From NCBI GenBank assembly GCA_021772775.1, contig JAJFLH010000039.1, positions 1 to 64,000 on the forward strand: DNA of 64,000 nucleotides, read 5' to 3'. The notes beneath the pieces were generated by a model, which worked only from the letters and a program-made list of their open reading frames with translations, had not been told where the DNA came from and made no database searches. This DNA is from Mariprofundus sp. (GTDB lineage: Bacteria > Pseudomonadota > Zetaproteobacteria > Mariprofundales > Mariprofundaceae). A program made the translations under genes and the position numbers. Each line of letters starts with the position of its first letter. The stretch's first letter is position 1. Below, in pieces: positions 55,249-64,000 of this stretch.

Positions 55249-55979
55249 ACTGTAAAAATACCATAGACCATGACAAAGATCATCGGCAGCAAGGAGGCAA
55301 ATGCGATCAAACCGAAACCATCCAGCATCGGATTACGTCCGCGAATGGAAGAAGCAAGGCCAACACCGAGAGCAGTTACCAATGGAACGGTGATTGTCGA
55401 TGTCGTAACACCACCGGAGTCATAAGCGATGCCAATAATTTCAGGCGGCGCAAAATAGGTCATGATAACAACAATGAAATACCCACCGATGATACAGAAG
55501 TGCAACGGCCACCCTTTCAGAATTCGCAACACACCGAGCACAATGGCTGCTCCTACAGAGAGCGCTACGGTCATGCGAAGCCCATCGGCATACTCATCCA
55601 TCGCAGCTTGCGTGGCATCAATCACACCACCCTGCGAAGCTATTTCAGCCGCCTTTCCGGCCACAGCGATCAGAGCAGGTTCGGCAACAGTGGTCCCAAA
55701 ACCGAGCAGGAATGCAAACAACAGCAGCCATGCCACATTACCTTTTTTGGCAAAAGCAAAGGCCATAGATTCACCCAATGGGAACAAACCAATTTCCAGC
55801 CCTCGAACAAACAGAGCCAGGCCGGACAACACCAGCCCCATCCCAACAAGAATGTCACCCATATTAGGGATCGGCTGTTTGAGCACCAACTCCTGAAAAA
55901 AGAGAATCACCAGCACAATAGGAGCCAGATCACGCCCCGCTTCAAAAAGTGGTCGTAGTGCCTTAATTAAGCCCTTCAT
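55245..55979 (-). CDS. DUF1538 membrane protein A
   Basis: 244 aa with about seven TM helices. Shares [20 protein letters not shown] and [23 protein letters not shown] with its partner, a clear duplication. First gene of the four-gene operon DUF1538-DUF1538-PII-CBS; AAGGG lies about 5 bases before ATG 55979. Confidence 0.9.
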   Translation of the reverse strand: MKGLIKALRPLFEAGRDLAPIVLVILFFQELVLKQPIPNMGDILVGMGLVLSGLALFVRGLEIGLFPLGESMAFAFAKKGNVAWLLLFAFLLGFGTTVAEPALIAVAGKAAEIASQGGVIDATQAAMDEYADGLRMTVALSVGAAIVLGVLRILKGWPLHFCIIGGYFIVVIMTYFAPPEIIGIAYDSGGVTTSTITVPLVTALGVGLASSIRGRNPMLDGFGLIAFASLLPMIFVMVYGIFTV

Positions 55980-56103
55980 AAGCCCTTAAGTACCCTGCCT
56001 CAACGTTCCACCCCTCTCATGGTGATCACTGCCAGTCTGCACTAGCTACTTTAGCTTAAATCAAAACAAGCAACAATCTTCAAAAATAGAGTCTTCATTC
56101 AAT

Positions 56104-56764
56104 TTACAGTGACACCGCCAAATTCATTAATATATTAGCGCCACCCATAACCAACGGGCCAACCACCAACTGTAAGAGACCGAATACAAGCAATAGAACG
56201 ACAATCAAAAAACCGAATGGTTCGATACGGGAGAGTTGATAGGCCAAAGGCCCCGGCAACAGGCCTACCGCTACGCGCCCTCCATCCAATGGATGGCAGG
56301 GGCAACAAGTTAAAGATAAACAACACCAGGTTGATGATAATTGATGCCTGACACATCAAAGATAATGGCTCTGATACCCATGCCAATGAAGCAGGCATAT
56401 GAATCGTCAGAGCCAATAACAAGGTCGATAACAAAGCCAACACTAAATTGGTTATCGGCCCGGCCAGAGCCACCCAGATCATGTCGCGCTTGGGATGATT
56501 CAATTTACCAAAGTTCACTGGCACAGGCTTGGCATAACCAAATAGAAATGGTGAACCCGCCACCAATAACACAACAGGAATAAGAATAGTACCAATCGGA
56601 TCGATATGTTTGAGCGGATTAAGTGTAAGTCGGCCCATAAAACGCGCCGTATTATCTCCAAGCCTATCGGCCATCCAGCCATGCGCGACTTCATGCAACA
56701 CAATCGCAAACAGCACAGGCAAGGCCCAAATACTTATGCCCTGAATAATGGCATCTATGTTCAT
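56104..56764 (-). pseudogene. Site-2 protease family (M50) gene broken by a frameshift
   Basis: From ATG 56764 (GGAG upstream) the frame has the zinc motif LHEVAHGW, MGRLTLNPLKHIDPIGT and NLLPLP, all typical of M50 membrane proteases. It then reads SIGWRARSG to a stop at 56135. The +1-shifted frame reads LDGGRVAVGLLPG and continues as a normal C-terminus (SRIEPFGFLIVVLLL) to 56104. One extra base near 56290 explains this; the break is at the Asp motif that supplies the third zinc ligand. Either a real inactivation or a sequencing error. Confidence 0.8.
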
Positions 56765-56799
56765 TACATCACTCCAATCAACCGCATTAAATCAAACAT

Positions 56800-57474
56800 T
56801 CAATACCAACCGTTTTCTTTGAACGAAAGCACTTCCGTACCTGCCAGTAGAAAATGATCGAGTATCTTAATATCCAATGGCGCACATGCTTCGGCCATAC
56901 GACGAGTCAGTGCAATATCTTCAGCACTGGCGCGCGGCGTACCCCCCGGATGATTATGAAATAGAATCAAACCTTTGGCATCAAGCTCCAACGCCCGCTT
57001 CACTAGATTGCGCGGATAAATAGCGGTGCGATCCACCGTACCTTCAAACAATATCTGCGTCGCCATATGGCGATGCTGCTGATCGGTGAATACCGCCCCA
57101 AAACACTCCATGCCACGCCCCTGCATCTGCATGCGCAGATAGGCTTTCACCTTTTCAGGCCGGTCATACACATTTTTGCCGGGCAAGTCAGATGCCAGAT
57201 AACGCACCTCCACATGACGAATAAGCGACAAAAACACCGCTGCCTTTTCTCCCACCCCTTCGGTCTGTGTAAGTTCAATCAGCGGCGCATCAAATACACC
57301 CGCCAGCGTACCAAAAACTTTTAGCAAACGTTTGGCAATAGGTTTTACATCGACACGCGGAATCGCATAGGTAAGCAGCAGCTCCAACACTTCATAGTCA
57401 TGGAAACCGTCAAAACCGTGTGCAGCGAAACGCTGCCGCAGTCGCTTGCGGTGACCTTTAATGCTCTCATCCAT
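56800..57474 (-). CDS. radC: RadC family JAB/MPN-domain protein
   Basis: 224 aa from ATG 57474 (MDESIKGHRKRLRQRF). N-terminal helix-hairpin region and C-terminal JAB domain with metal motif LFHNHPGGTPRASAEDIALTRR. The role of RadC is not settled; it was once linked to repair. A TTG at 57510 would add 12 residues without family match. Confidence 0.92.
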   Translation of the reverse strand: MDESIKGHRKRLRQRFAAHGFDGFHDYEVLELLLTYAIPRVDVKPIAKRLLKVFGTLAGVFDAPLIELTQTEGVGEKAAVFLSLIRHVEVRYLASDLPGKNVYDRPEKVKAYLRMQMQGRGMECFGAVFTDQQHRHMATQILFEGTVDRTAIYPRNLVKRALELDAKGLILFHNHPGGTPRASAEDIALTRRMAEACAPLDIKILDHFLLAGTEVLSFKENGWY

Positions 57475-57562
57475 ACCTGTGATGCAAACGGAGAAACATG
57501 CTTTCGTCAATGCTCAGATCCAAAGTTCGACATACGGCATATAACTTGCTTAAACTACTCCT

Positions 57563-60500
57563 ATGAGAGAACTCCGCCGCCAACTCGTTGATTTACTGGA
57601 TCAAGCACGTAGCCAACACCGTATGGATACGGTGCCCCCGAGACTCATGGCTGCGCTGGTACAGGATTTCCTCGCTTTATTACCCAAAGGCAAAAGTAAA
57701 CGTATCGCCATGCATTGCCGCACCCTGACCCACGGCAATCTGCACCGGCACATCTTCACCATTCGATGCCCCGACCAGGCCTTTTACCTCGATGCTATTA
57801 AGGGCTATATGAGCCGCTGCGGCATTCAGCCAATAGGCCAACAAACCATGGTAGCGCGCATGACCTGCAGCCCTGATGGCTGCGACTTAGCATTGAAAAA
57901 GCCGGAACTGCACAAATCGAACTCAGCCGATGATGGCAACTTCATGTTCATTGCCTTGCATCTTTCAGCCACGCTAAATCCGGATCCAGAATCCATTCGT
58001 CTGGATATTCAAGCTATTCTTCAGGCTGTTGATCTCTCTGTACGCGATTTTAATGGCATGCGTAAAAACGTCGCCAAGTGTGTTGCCCATCTGATGGGCC
58101 AGGCACCCGATAGCGCTGCCCTACTTGATTGGATGAACGATAATCACTACCTCTATTTCGGCCTCCAACAGCCTGATAAAAAAATGGGCTTGATGAAAAA
58201 CAGACGTGTACTCAAACGGGTCGCGCCCGGACTGAGTGATGACATTGCTGCAATTACCCCTGCCACCGAAGCAGGCATCGAGTGGATCAACCTGCGCGGC
58301 AGTCAGCACTACCTATATAGCGCCGCCAGCATCGAAGTGGTACGCATCAGCTGGCTGAAAACTAATAGCGGCCAAGAAAATCAACAGATCGTTTCCGTCA
58401 TCATCATTGGTCACTTCTCACGCAGCGCCCGCTTTGCCAACGCCAGCTATCTGCCCGTACTGGCCAATCGCTGGCGTAGCTTGGGCAATGACACATTAAT
58501 GCGACACTCAGCCTTTTATCGCCGTGAAATTCGTACCCTGTTTGACCGCATGCCCAAGCGCACCCTATTGGGTACCCGCCCTATTGACTGGTTAGAGCCT
58601 CTGAAATCTATCATCGATCTGGCTGATCCCCTGCAACTGGTCGCCAACATGATTCCATCCACACACGGCAATCTCGACTCCTTGCTTGTCGCCATTTCGG
58701 CCAAGCGATTTGGCCCGGTCGTGATGCAGCGCATGTTAAAGGCTCTCAGTAAAGCAGGATTAAAACAGCACGGTTACGAATCCTTCGGCGTTGGCCCGCA
58801 CCGCATCATTCTCATCTCTATTGAGCGCACAGAAGAGATGATCACTGCCACACAATTACACGCATTAATTCGGAAGTGCATCGTTTTCTGGAAAGACAAC
58901 GCTAAAGCTGAAGTGCTGCGTCACTCAGATATTTTCGATATTCCAGCCACTCTGCAGGAGCTTGAATCCACTCCTCCGTTATATCAGGAGCTGTTTCCGC
59001 CCGCTCAATTCAGTCGGGATGTGCAAATGCGGCGGCGCGTATTGGGGAATCACCGCACCTGTGTGCATGTACGACTCAAAAACACTCATCAACATGAGAT
59101 AGAACTGCATATCTATTCACTTATCCAGCCTTCGCTTGGTAAACTGGTTGATATCATCCGTTCTTTTGATCTTGATCCCGTACAAGAGTCGGTTGTGCCC
59201 TTTGGTTCATCGGAGAGCGGTGACTGCATCCATATCAGTGTATTGACCTGCAGAGCAGAGCGCCACTTGAATAACGAGGATACCATTCGACTTCGGCGTG
59301 GTTTGGCTCTGGTGCTCAACGATGAAGCAGACCACGATCTCATCAATGCTCTCATGATACGTGCAAGCCTTGATATTGATGCGGTTGCCCACCTCATTAC
59401 CCTACGCAACCATCTTATTCAACTGATGCCGGAGGCTGCCAAACTACCTCTTTCGGATATGATGCTGCGCCACCCTGATGTCACAGCAACACTGCACCGT
59501 CTTTTTACAGCTCGTCATCTGGCTGCTATGCCAGAGGATTTCCTCACCGAAGCACGTACATCCTTTCACGAGGCTATGCTCAAAGTCGCCAATTTAAGTG
59601 ATGACCGATGGTTCCACGCTTTAGCTGAATTGGTCGAGGCCGGCCTGAGAACCAACGCATTCATCCGCCAACCGAACAGCCCGCTTGCTATCAAAATTGA
59701 CAGCTCCCGCTTGAGTTTTGCCGCACACCCCAAGCCCTACCGTGAAATATTTGTACACGGTGTTCATGTTGAAGGTATACACCTGCGTGCAGGACCAATT
59801 GCCCGTGGAGGCCTGCGTTATTCCGATCGGCCAGCAGATTTTCGTACCGAAGTATTGGAATTAATGAGCACGCAAACAGTAAAAAATGGCCAAATCGTAC
59901 CCACTGGTTCAAAAGGCGGTTTTGTTGTCCGAGATGGGCAAGGCCCCGAGTTTGTACTGGAGCAATATCGCAACTTCATTCGTAGCCTGCTAGCGCTAAC
60001 TGACAATATGAAGCATGGTAAGCTCATTCCCCCAGAGGGTATTAAAGTTGCACAATGTGACCAAAATGATCCCTATCTCGTTGTTGCCGCAGATAAGGGC
60101 ACGGCACGTTTTTCCGATGATGCTAATGCTGAAGCTCAAGCAAGCGGTTTCTGGCTTGATGATGCTTTCGCCAGTGGAGGCAAACACGGTTATGATCATA
60201 AAGTCGTCGGTATCACCGCACGCGGAGCCTGGGTGTGTGCCATTCACCATTTTGCCAAACTGGGCATAAACGCCTCTACTGACCCGATTAGCTGCGTCGC
60301 GATTGGTGACATGGGTGGTGATGTGTTTGGCAATGGCATGTTATTAAATCCTGCCCTAAATCTCATTGCAGCATTTAATCACCAGCATATTTTTATCGAC
60401 CCGACCCCGAACAGTGCAGAATCATTCAACGAACGCAAACGACTATTCGCCAATGTGAGTGGATGGGGAGAGTACAACACAGCACTCATCAGTGCCGGTG

Positions 60501-62185
60501 GCGGTGTCTTTGAACGCAGTGCCAAAAGCATTAAATTATCTGCCCGTGTCCAAAAAACACTCGGCATTGAAAGCAAGGCACTGCCTGGTGAAGCACTGAT
60601 TCAAGCCATCATCACCGCACCGGTAGATCTGCTCTATAACGGCGGCATTGGCACCTATGTCAAAGCACATAATGAGAGCCACGCGGAAGTACGTGATCCG
60701 GCGAACAATCCTGTGCGTGTTGATGCCCAGGATCTACGCTGCAAAATGGTTTGTGAAGGTGGCAATCTTGGGTTCACACAGAAGTCACGTATCGAATTCG
60801 CAGCAGCAGGCGGCATCATCAATACCGACGCAATGGACAATTCTGCCGGCGTGGACATGTCTGACCACGAAGTAAACTTAAAAATATTGCTGGCTTCATT
60901 GCCCGGCAAAGCACTGCAAGAAAAACAACGCAATCAACTGCTGGAAAATTTAACCGATGCTGTAACCGATCAATGCTTGGAAGATAACCTCCTGCAATCA
61001 CGCGTACTGACCTTGGCTGAGCTTGATGCCATTCAACACCCACCTCGCCTTCAACGGCTGCGCGATCAACTCTCTAGTCTTGGCTGGCTTGATCCTGCGG
61101 TGGCACCGTATATAGAAGACAATGATCTGCTGCATCTCAGACCACAGATTTCCATTCTATTGGGGCAGGAGAAGAACCGCATTCATGCTCAACTCTCTGA
61201 TGAATCATTTTTCCAAACCAGTGCCTTCAGCCAAAACTTGTTAGAATACTATTTCCCTCGTCCCCTGCATCAAAAGTATGGCCGCCATTTCAACAAACAC
61301 CCTTTAGCGAGTGAAATCATTCACACTCAGGCCGCTAATCATATCGTCAACCATATGGGGCTTATCGCAGTACATCATCTGGAGACCATGCTTGATGCCA
61401 GTGTCAGTGAGATCGTCGAAGCTCTACTGATTGCCGAAGCTGTACTCGACACCAATGCCTTACAGCAAGAGATATGGCGTAGTCATCATGAGATGGAAGT
61501 CACGCTGAACCTGCAGCGCACGTTACAAGAGCAAGTGATGTTATTTGCCGAATCGCTATTGCGCTTATGCACTATCTCCCAATTGAATAACGACTGGATC
61601 AGAAAACAACGGCAAGGCCTAAGACGCTTTTTGAAGGGTATTTCTGACCCTGGCATGACAGCCTTGGCAGGCAGCCATCATGCCGCACTGCTGGATAGCA
61701 TCACCACCTCCAATCTGAATAAGAGTCATGCCCTTCACATGGCGGCAATGCCACAAATGGCTCGCTCTGCCTGCGCTGTTCATCTGGCATCACAAATGAA
61801 TATACCTCTGCAGCGCTGCCTTTTGGCTAGCCAGGCCTGCCTGAAGGTTTTACCCATTGAAGCGATGGAGATCCCTCTGCGCAGCTCGGATTGGGGCAGT
61901 GAAGATGCCCATAATTTGCGCCGAGAATGGCTACACCGTTTAACCTTGCTGCAAAGCCGCGCCATTGCGCAACTGTTACAGTCGCCCGGCAAACAGTTTG
62001 ATAAAACAGCCATTTCATTGTGGCAACAACACCGTCACTGGCCTGCTATTGAGACCTATCACCAGCAACACCTGCAAGGCAGCACATCCACCCCATTAAC
62101 AGGTGAAGCACGACGCACAGAGTCCAAGCGCATGCGCCTTTTACTCGCACTTACACAATTAGAATCAATTATTGATCAGAATTAA
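57563..62185 (+). CDS. NAD-specific glutamate dehydrogenase, large type
   Basis: 1540 aa, near the 1600 aa of the GDH-180/GdhB class. Long N-terminal ACT-like regulatory part (to about 690), then the catalytic core with ARGGLRYSDRPADFRTEVLELMSTQTVKNG split by family spacing, PTGSKGGFV, GDMGGDVFGNGMLL (NAD domain) and NGGIGTYVK, then a helical C-terminal domain. Makes 2-oxoglutarate and ammonia from glutamate. Single gene, divergent from radC; no strong ribosome-binding site before ATG 57563. Confidence 0.95.
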   Translation: MRELRRQLVDLLDQARSQHRMDTVPPRLMAALVQDFLALLPKGKSKRIAMHCRTLTHGNLHRHIFTIRCPDQAFYLDAIKGYMSRCGIQPIGQQTMVARMTCSPDGCDLALKKPELHKSNSADDGNFMFIALHLSATLNPDPESIRLDIQAILQAVDLSVRDFNGMRKNVAKCVAHLMGQAPDSAALLDWMNDNHYLYFGLQQPDKKMGLMKNRRVLKRVAPGLSDDIAAITPATEAGIEWINLRGSQHYLYSAASIEVVRISWLKTNSGQENQQIVSVIIIGHFSRSARFANASYLPVLANRWRSLGNDTLMRHSAFYRREIRTLFDRMPKRTLLGTRPIDWLEPLKSIIDLADPLQLVANMIPSTHGNLDSLLVAISAKRFGPVVMQRMLKALSKAGLKQHGYESFGVGPHRIILISIERTEEMITATQLHALIRKCIVFWKDNAKAEVLRHSDIFDIPATLQELESTPPLYQELFPPAQFSRDVQMRRRVLGNHRTCVHVRLKNTHQHEIELHIYSLIQPSLGKLVDIIRSFDLDPVQESVVPFGSSESGDCIHISVLTCRAERHLNNEDTIRLRRGLALVLNDEADHDLINALMIRASLDIDAVAHLITLRNHLIQLMPEAAKLPLSDMMLRHPDVTATLHRLFTARHLAAMPEDFLTEARTSFHEAMLKVANLSDDRWFHALAELVEAGLRTNAFIRQPNSPLAIKIDSSRLSFAAHPKPYREIFVHGVHVEGIHLRAGPIARGGLRYSDRPADFRTEVLELMSTQTVKNGQIVPTGSKGGFVVRDGQGPEFVLEQYRNFIRSLLALTDNMKHGKLIPPEGIKVAQCDQNDPYLVVAADKGTARFSDDANAEAQASGFWLDDAFASGGKHGYDHKVVGITARGAWVCAIHHFAKLGINASTDPISCVAIGDMGGDVFGNGMLLNPALNLIAAFNHQHIFIDPTPNSAESFNERKRLFANVSGWGEYNTALISAGGGVFERSAKSIKLSARVQKTLGIESKALPGEALIQAIITAPVDLLYNGGIGTYVKAHNESHAEVRDPANNPVRVDAQDLRCKMVCEGGNLGFTQKSRIEFAAAGGIINTDAMDNSAGVDMSDHEVNLKILLASLPGKALQEKQRNQLLENLTDAVTDQCLEDNLLQSRVLTLAELDAIQHPPRLQRLRDQLSSLGWLDPAVAPYIEDNDLLHLRPQISILLGQEKNRIHAQLSDESFFQTSAFSQNLLEYYFPRPLHQKYGRHFNKHPLASEIIHTQAANHIVNHMGLIAVHHLETMLDASVSEIVEALLIAEAVLDTNALQQEIWRSHHEMEVTLNLQRTLQEQVMLFAESLLRLCTISQLNNDWIRKQRQGLRRFLKGISDPGMTALAGSHHAALLDSITTSNLNKSHALHMAAMPQMARSACAVHLASQMNIPLQRCLLASQACLKVLPIEAMEIPLRSSDWGSEDAHNLRREWLHRLTLLQSRAIAQLLQSPGKQFDKTAISLWQQHRHWPAIETYHQQHLQGSTSTPLTGEARRTESKRMRLLLALTQLESIIDQN

Positions 62186-62202
62186 TAAACCTCGTTACTA
62201 TT

Positions 62203-64000
62203 TCAGGCTTCAGGCAGCAGAATAGCCTGTAGCTTTTCTATCAGCTTGTCCGGCTCATAAGGCTTTTGGATAAAACCAGCCAGACCTTTTCCAACGAATC
62301 GATTGGTCGCATCCTGTTCATTGTAACCTGATGAAAGAATGACTTTCACATCAGGATTAATAAGCTTCAACGCACTAAAACAGGCTTTACCATCCATTTT
62401 GGGCATGGTCATATCCATCAATACAGCTCTAATTTTGTCTTGATGCTGTTGAAATAGTTCAACGCCCTGGAGCCCATCATTGGCGGTAAGCACATCAAAA
62501 CCGCAATCCTCCAACAGCATTGTAGCAAATTCACGTACGCCTTCCTCATCATCGACGATTAGTACGGTACCCGAACCATTGAAAACTGGAGCAATCTTCT
62601 CGGATTCTGGCTCAAGCTCTACGGCATATTGATGGGAAAGGGGGAATGATATCTTAATCGATGTACCCTCACCCGGTTCAGAATAGATACGCAAGCCACC
62701 ATGATGACCTTTAACTATACCAAGCATGGCACTCATGCCCAGCCCACGACCTGCAAATTTTGTAGTGAAAAACGGATCAAACACCTTCTTTTGCGTCTGC
62801 ATATCCATGCCGCAGCCAGTATCGGAAACCTCCAAATAAATATAGCGCCCCGGCTCAAGGTTCTCTGCCCCAATATAACCATTGAGATAATCTTCATCGG
62901 CCTGCATCAAACCGGTGGAGATAGAGATAACACCACTTTTACCCTCAATCGCCTCTGAAGCATTGGTGATTAAGTTCATTACAATTTGTTGCATTTGTGC
63001 AACATCGGCATCAATCGCAGGTAAATGCTCATGCAAATGATATTTGAGCACAACATTCTTCGCCAACGACACTTCGATCAGCTTACCCATTCTCTCCACC
63101 AATTCAGTCAAACAGATCGGTTTAACAACAAAGCGCCCCTTACCTGAATAAGCTAACATCTGTTTACACAAATCAGCCGCACTATGACTGGCATTTTCAA
63201 TGGCCTGAATGTGTTTAAAAATCGGAGACACATCATCCATATGCCGCTGTGCAAGCGAAGCATTGCCAAGTATAGCAGTAAGTAAATTATTGAAATCATG
63301 TGCTATGCCGCCTGCCAGAACCCCCAACGACTCCACGCGATCCGTATGCTGCAATTTATCTTGAACCTTGCGTAGATGTGTCACATCACGTTGTACCGAT
63401 GCAAAACCAGTCACGGCCCCTTTACTATCCATGATCGGCGTAATCGATTGTGATACTTCATATGTATCACCATTTTTAGCCTGATTGGTAAAATCACCAT
63501 GCCAGGTTTTACCAGCTAGAATAGAGTGCCACATGGCTGCATAATATTTCTCAGAGTGGTTGCTGCTTTTGATGACACGCGGTGTTTTACCCACCACCTC
63601 TTCCGCACTATAGCCGCTAATACGCTCAAAAGCCGGATTCACATATTCTATAAGGCCATCAACATCGGTTACGATGATAAGCTCATCCGTCTGATCAATT
63701 ACAGTGGCCAGCTTGGTGATTTTTGCAGAAGAAGCTTTCTGCTCAGTCACGTCTGTTGCAATTCCACAAACGGCATACATCTGTTGATTGGCATCATAGA
63801 GGGGAAATTTCAGTGAATAATATTCTCTTTCTCCACGATCGTCCGGCACACTCTCCTCAATCATCATCGCTTTACCGCTTTCAATCACTTGTGCATCGTG
63901 TTTAGCCAACTCATTCGCTAAATCAGCATCAAAGATATCAGCGTCTGTTTTGCCTTTAATATCGTCCTGAGTAATGTGAAAAAGGTCCTCATAACGACTG
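62203..64000 (-). CDS. PAS-PAS hybrid histidine kinase, cut by the window end
   Basis: The frame runs past 64000, so the N-terminus is missing; 598 codons are visible. First PAS (DIKGKTDADIFDADLANELAKH is its end region, given in parts), second PAS (DQTDELIIVTDVDG), HisKA with GGIAHDFNNLLTAI, HATPase_c with DTGCGMD and GRGLGMSA, and a receiver with VDDEEGVREF and VLMDMTMPKMDG. Such kinases need an Hpt relay; the Hpt protein at 48186 is one candidate. Convergent with the glutamate dehydrogenase gene. Confidence 0.93.
   Translation of the reverse strand, partial: SRYEDLFHITQDDIKGKTDADIFDADLANELAKHDAQVIESGKAMMIEESVPDDRGEREYYSLKFPLYDANQQMYAVCGIATDVTEQKASSAKITKLATVIDQTDELIIVTDVDGLIEYVNPAFERISGYSAEEVVGKTPRVIKSSNHSEKYYAAMWHSILAGKTWHGDFTNQAKNGDTYEVSQSITPIMDSKGAVTGFASVQRDVTHLRKVQDKLQHTDRVESLGVLAGGIAHDFNNLLTAILGNASLAQRHMDDVSPIFKHIQAIENASHSAADLCKQMLAYSGKGRFVVKPICLTELVERMGKLIEVSLAKNVVLKYHLHEHLPAIDADVAQMQQIVMNLITNASEAIEGKSGVISISTGLMQADEDYLNGYIGAENLEPGRYIYLEVSDTGCGMDMQTQKKVFDPFFTTKFAGRGLGMSAMLGIVKGHHGGLRIYSEPGEGTSIKISFPLSHQYAVELEPESEKIAPVFNGSGTVLIVDDEEGVREFATMLLEDCGFDVLTANDGLQGVELFQQHQDKIRAVLMDMTMPKMDGKACFSALKLINPDVKVILSSGYNEQDATNRFVGKGLAGFIQKPYEPDKLIEKLQAILLPEA

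Overview
The window reads as chromosome from a free-living, motile, Gram-negative proteobacterium with GC a little under 50% by eye. Supporting signs are FtsEX, a non-mevalonate IspD/IspF pair, DarP (YjgA), DUF2155 and DUF3426 proteins, a complete chemotaxis operon and several c-di-GMP or two-component sensors. The gene mix (hemerythrin, heme-c sensor, large NAD-GDH, DUF1538 pair, E1-alpha/E1-beta pyruvate dehydrogenase with separate lipoyl domains) makes me favour a Zetaproteobacteria/Mariprofundus-like or marine gammaproteobacterial source. That is inference, not proof.

Layout. 1-480: three tandem stable-RNA-type promoters pointing left, probably feeding an rRNA or tRNA operon outside the window. 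0.5-13.7 kb: mostly single signalling and housekeeping genes (HD-GYP heme sensor, YdjM-like hydrolase, degenerate EF-G-like protein, PilZ, histidine kinase, SGNH hydrolase, truC-hemerythrin-Nudix operon, frameshifted DUF6868 gene). 13.8-16.6 kb: tRNA-Gln with a tRNA-3'-end repeat, ftsEX, a MITE-like relic and a DUF3426 protein. 16.6-20.2 kb: ispDF, then a YpjD-like and a CNNM/CorB gene. 20.5-25.8 kb: pyruvate dehydrogenase operon (E1a-E1b-E2-E3). 26-39 kb: an eight-gene chemotaxis operon, read right to left: MCP, a 1434-aa channel-like giant, cheY, cheA, cheW, cheY, cheB, cheR. 39.5-46.3 kb: flippase-like protein, glycosyltransferase, yggT-proC-yggS and recR-ybaB-dnaX. 46.5-50.1 kb: prfC, an Hpt protein, darP and a peroxiredoxin. 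50.2-53.6 kb: tRNA-rich stretch (two Ser, two identical Arg, then Pro-Arg-His-Lys) with an array of tRNA-Ser-associated repeats. 53.7-57.5 kb: DUF1538 pair-PII-CBS operon, a frameshifted site-2 protease and radC. 57.5-64 kb: NAD-glutamate dehydrogenase and a hybrid histidine kinase cut by the window edge.

The most unusual system is inside the chemotaxis operon. A giant membrane protein joins a voltage-sensor/channel-like module, a CASTOR/RCK-like cytosolic region and two copies of a helical domain carrying the D-x3-Q pattern of the CheZ phosphatase, spaced by about 30 four-residue AEEV repeats. No separate cheZ, cheC or cheX is present. The giant's reading frame runs upstream without a stop into the end of the MCP gene, where a T TTT TTG heptamer lies exactly where a -1 shift would fuse the two proteins. 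The second notable element is a family of structured repeats that carry copies of the 3' end of the neighbouring tRNA, like the rtT repeats of E. coli tyrT.
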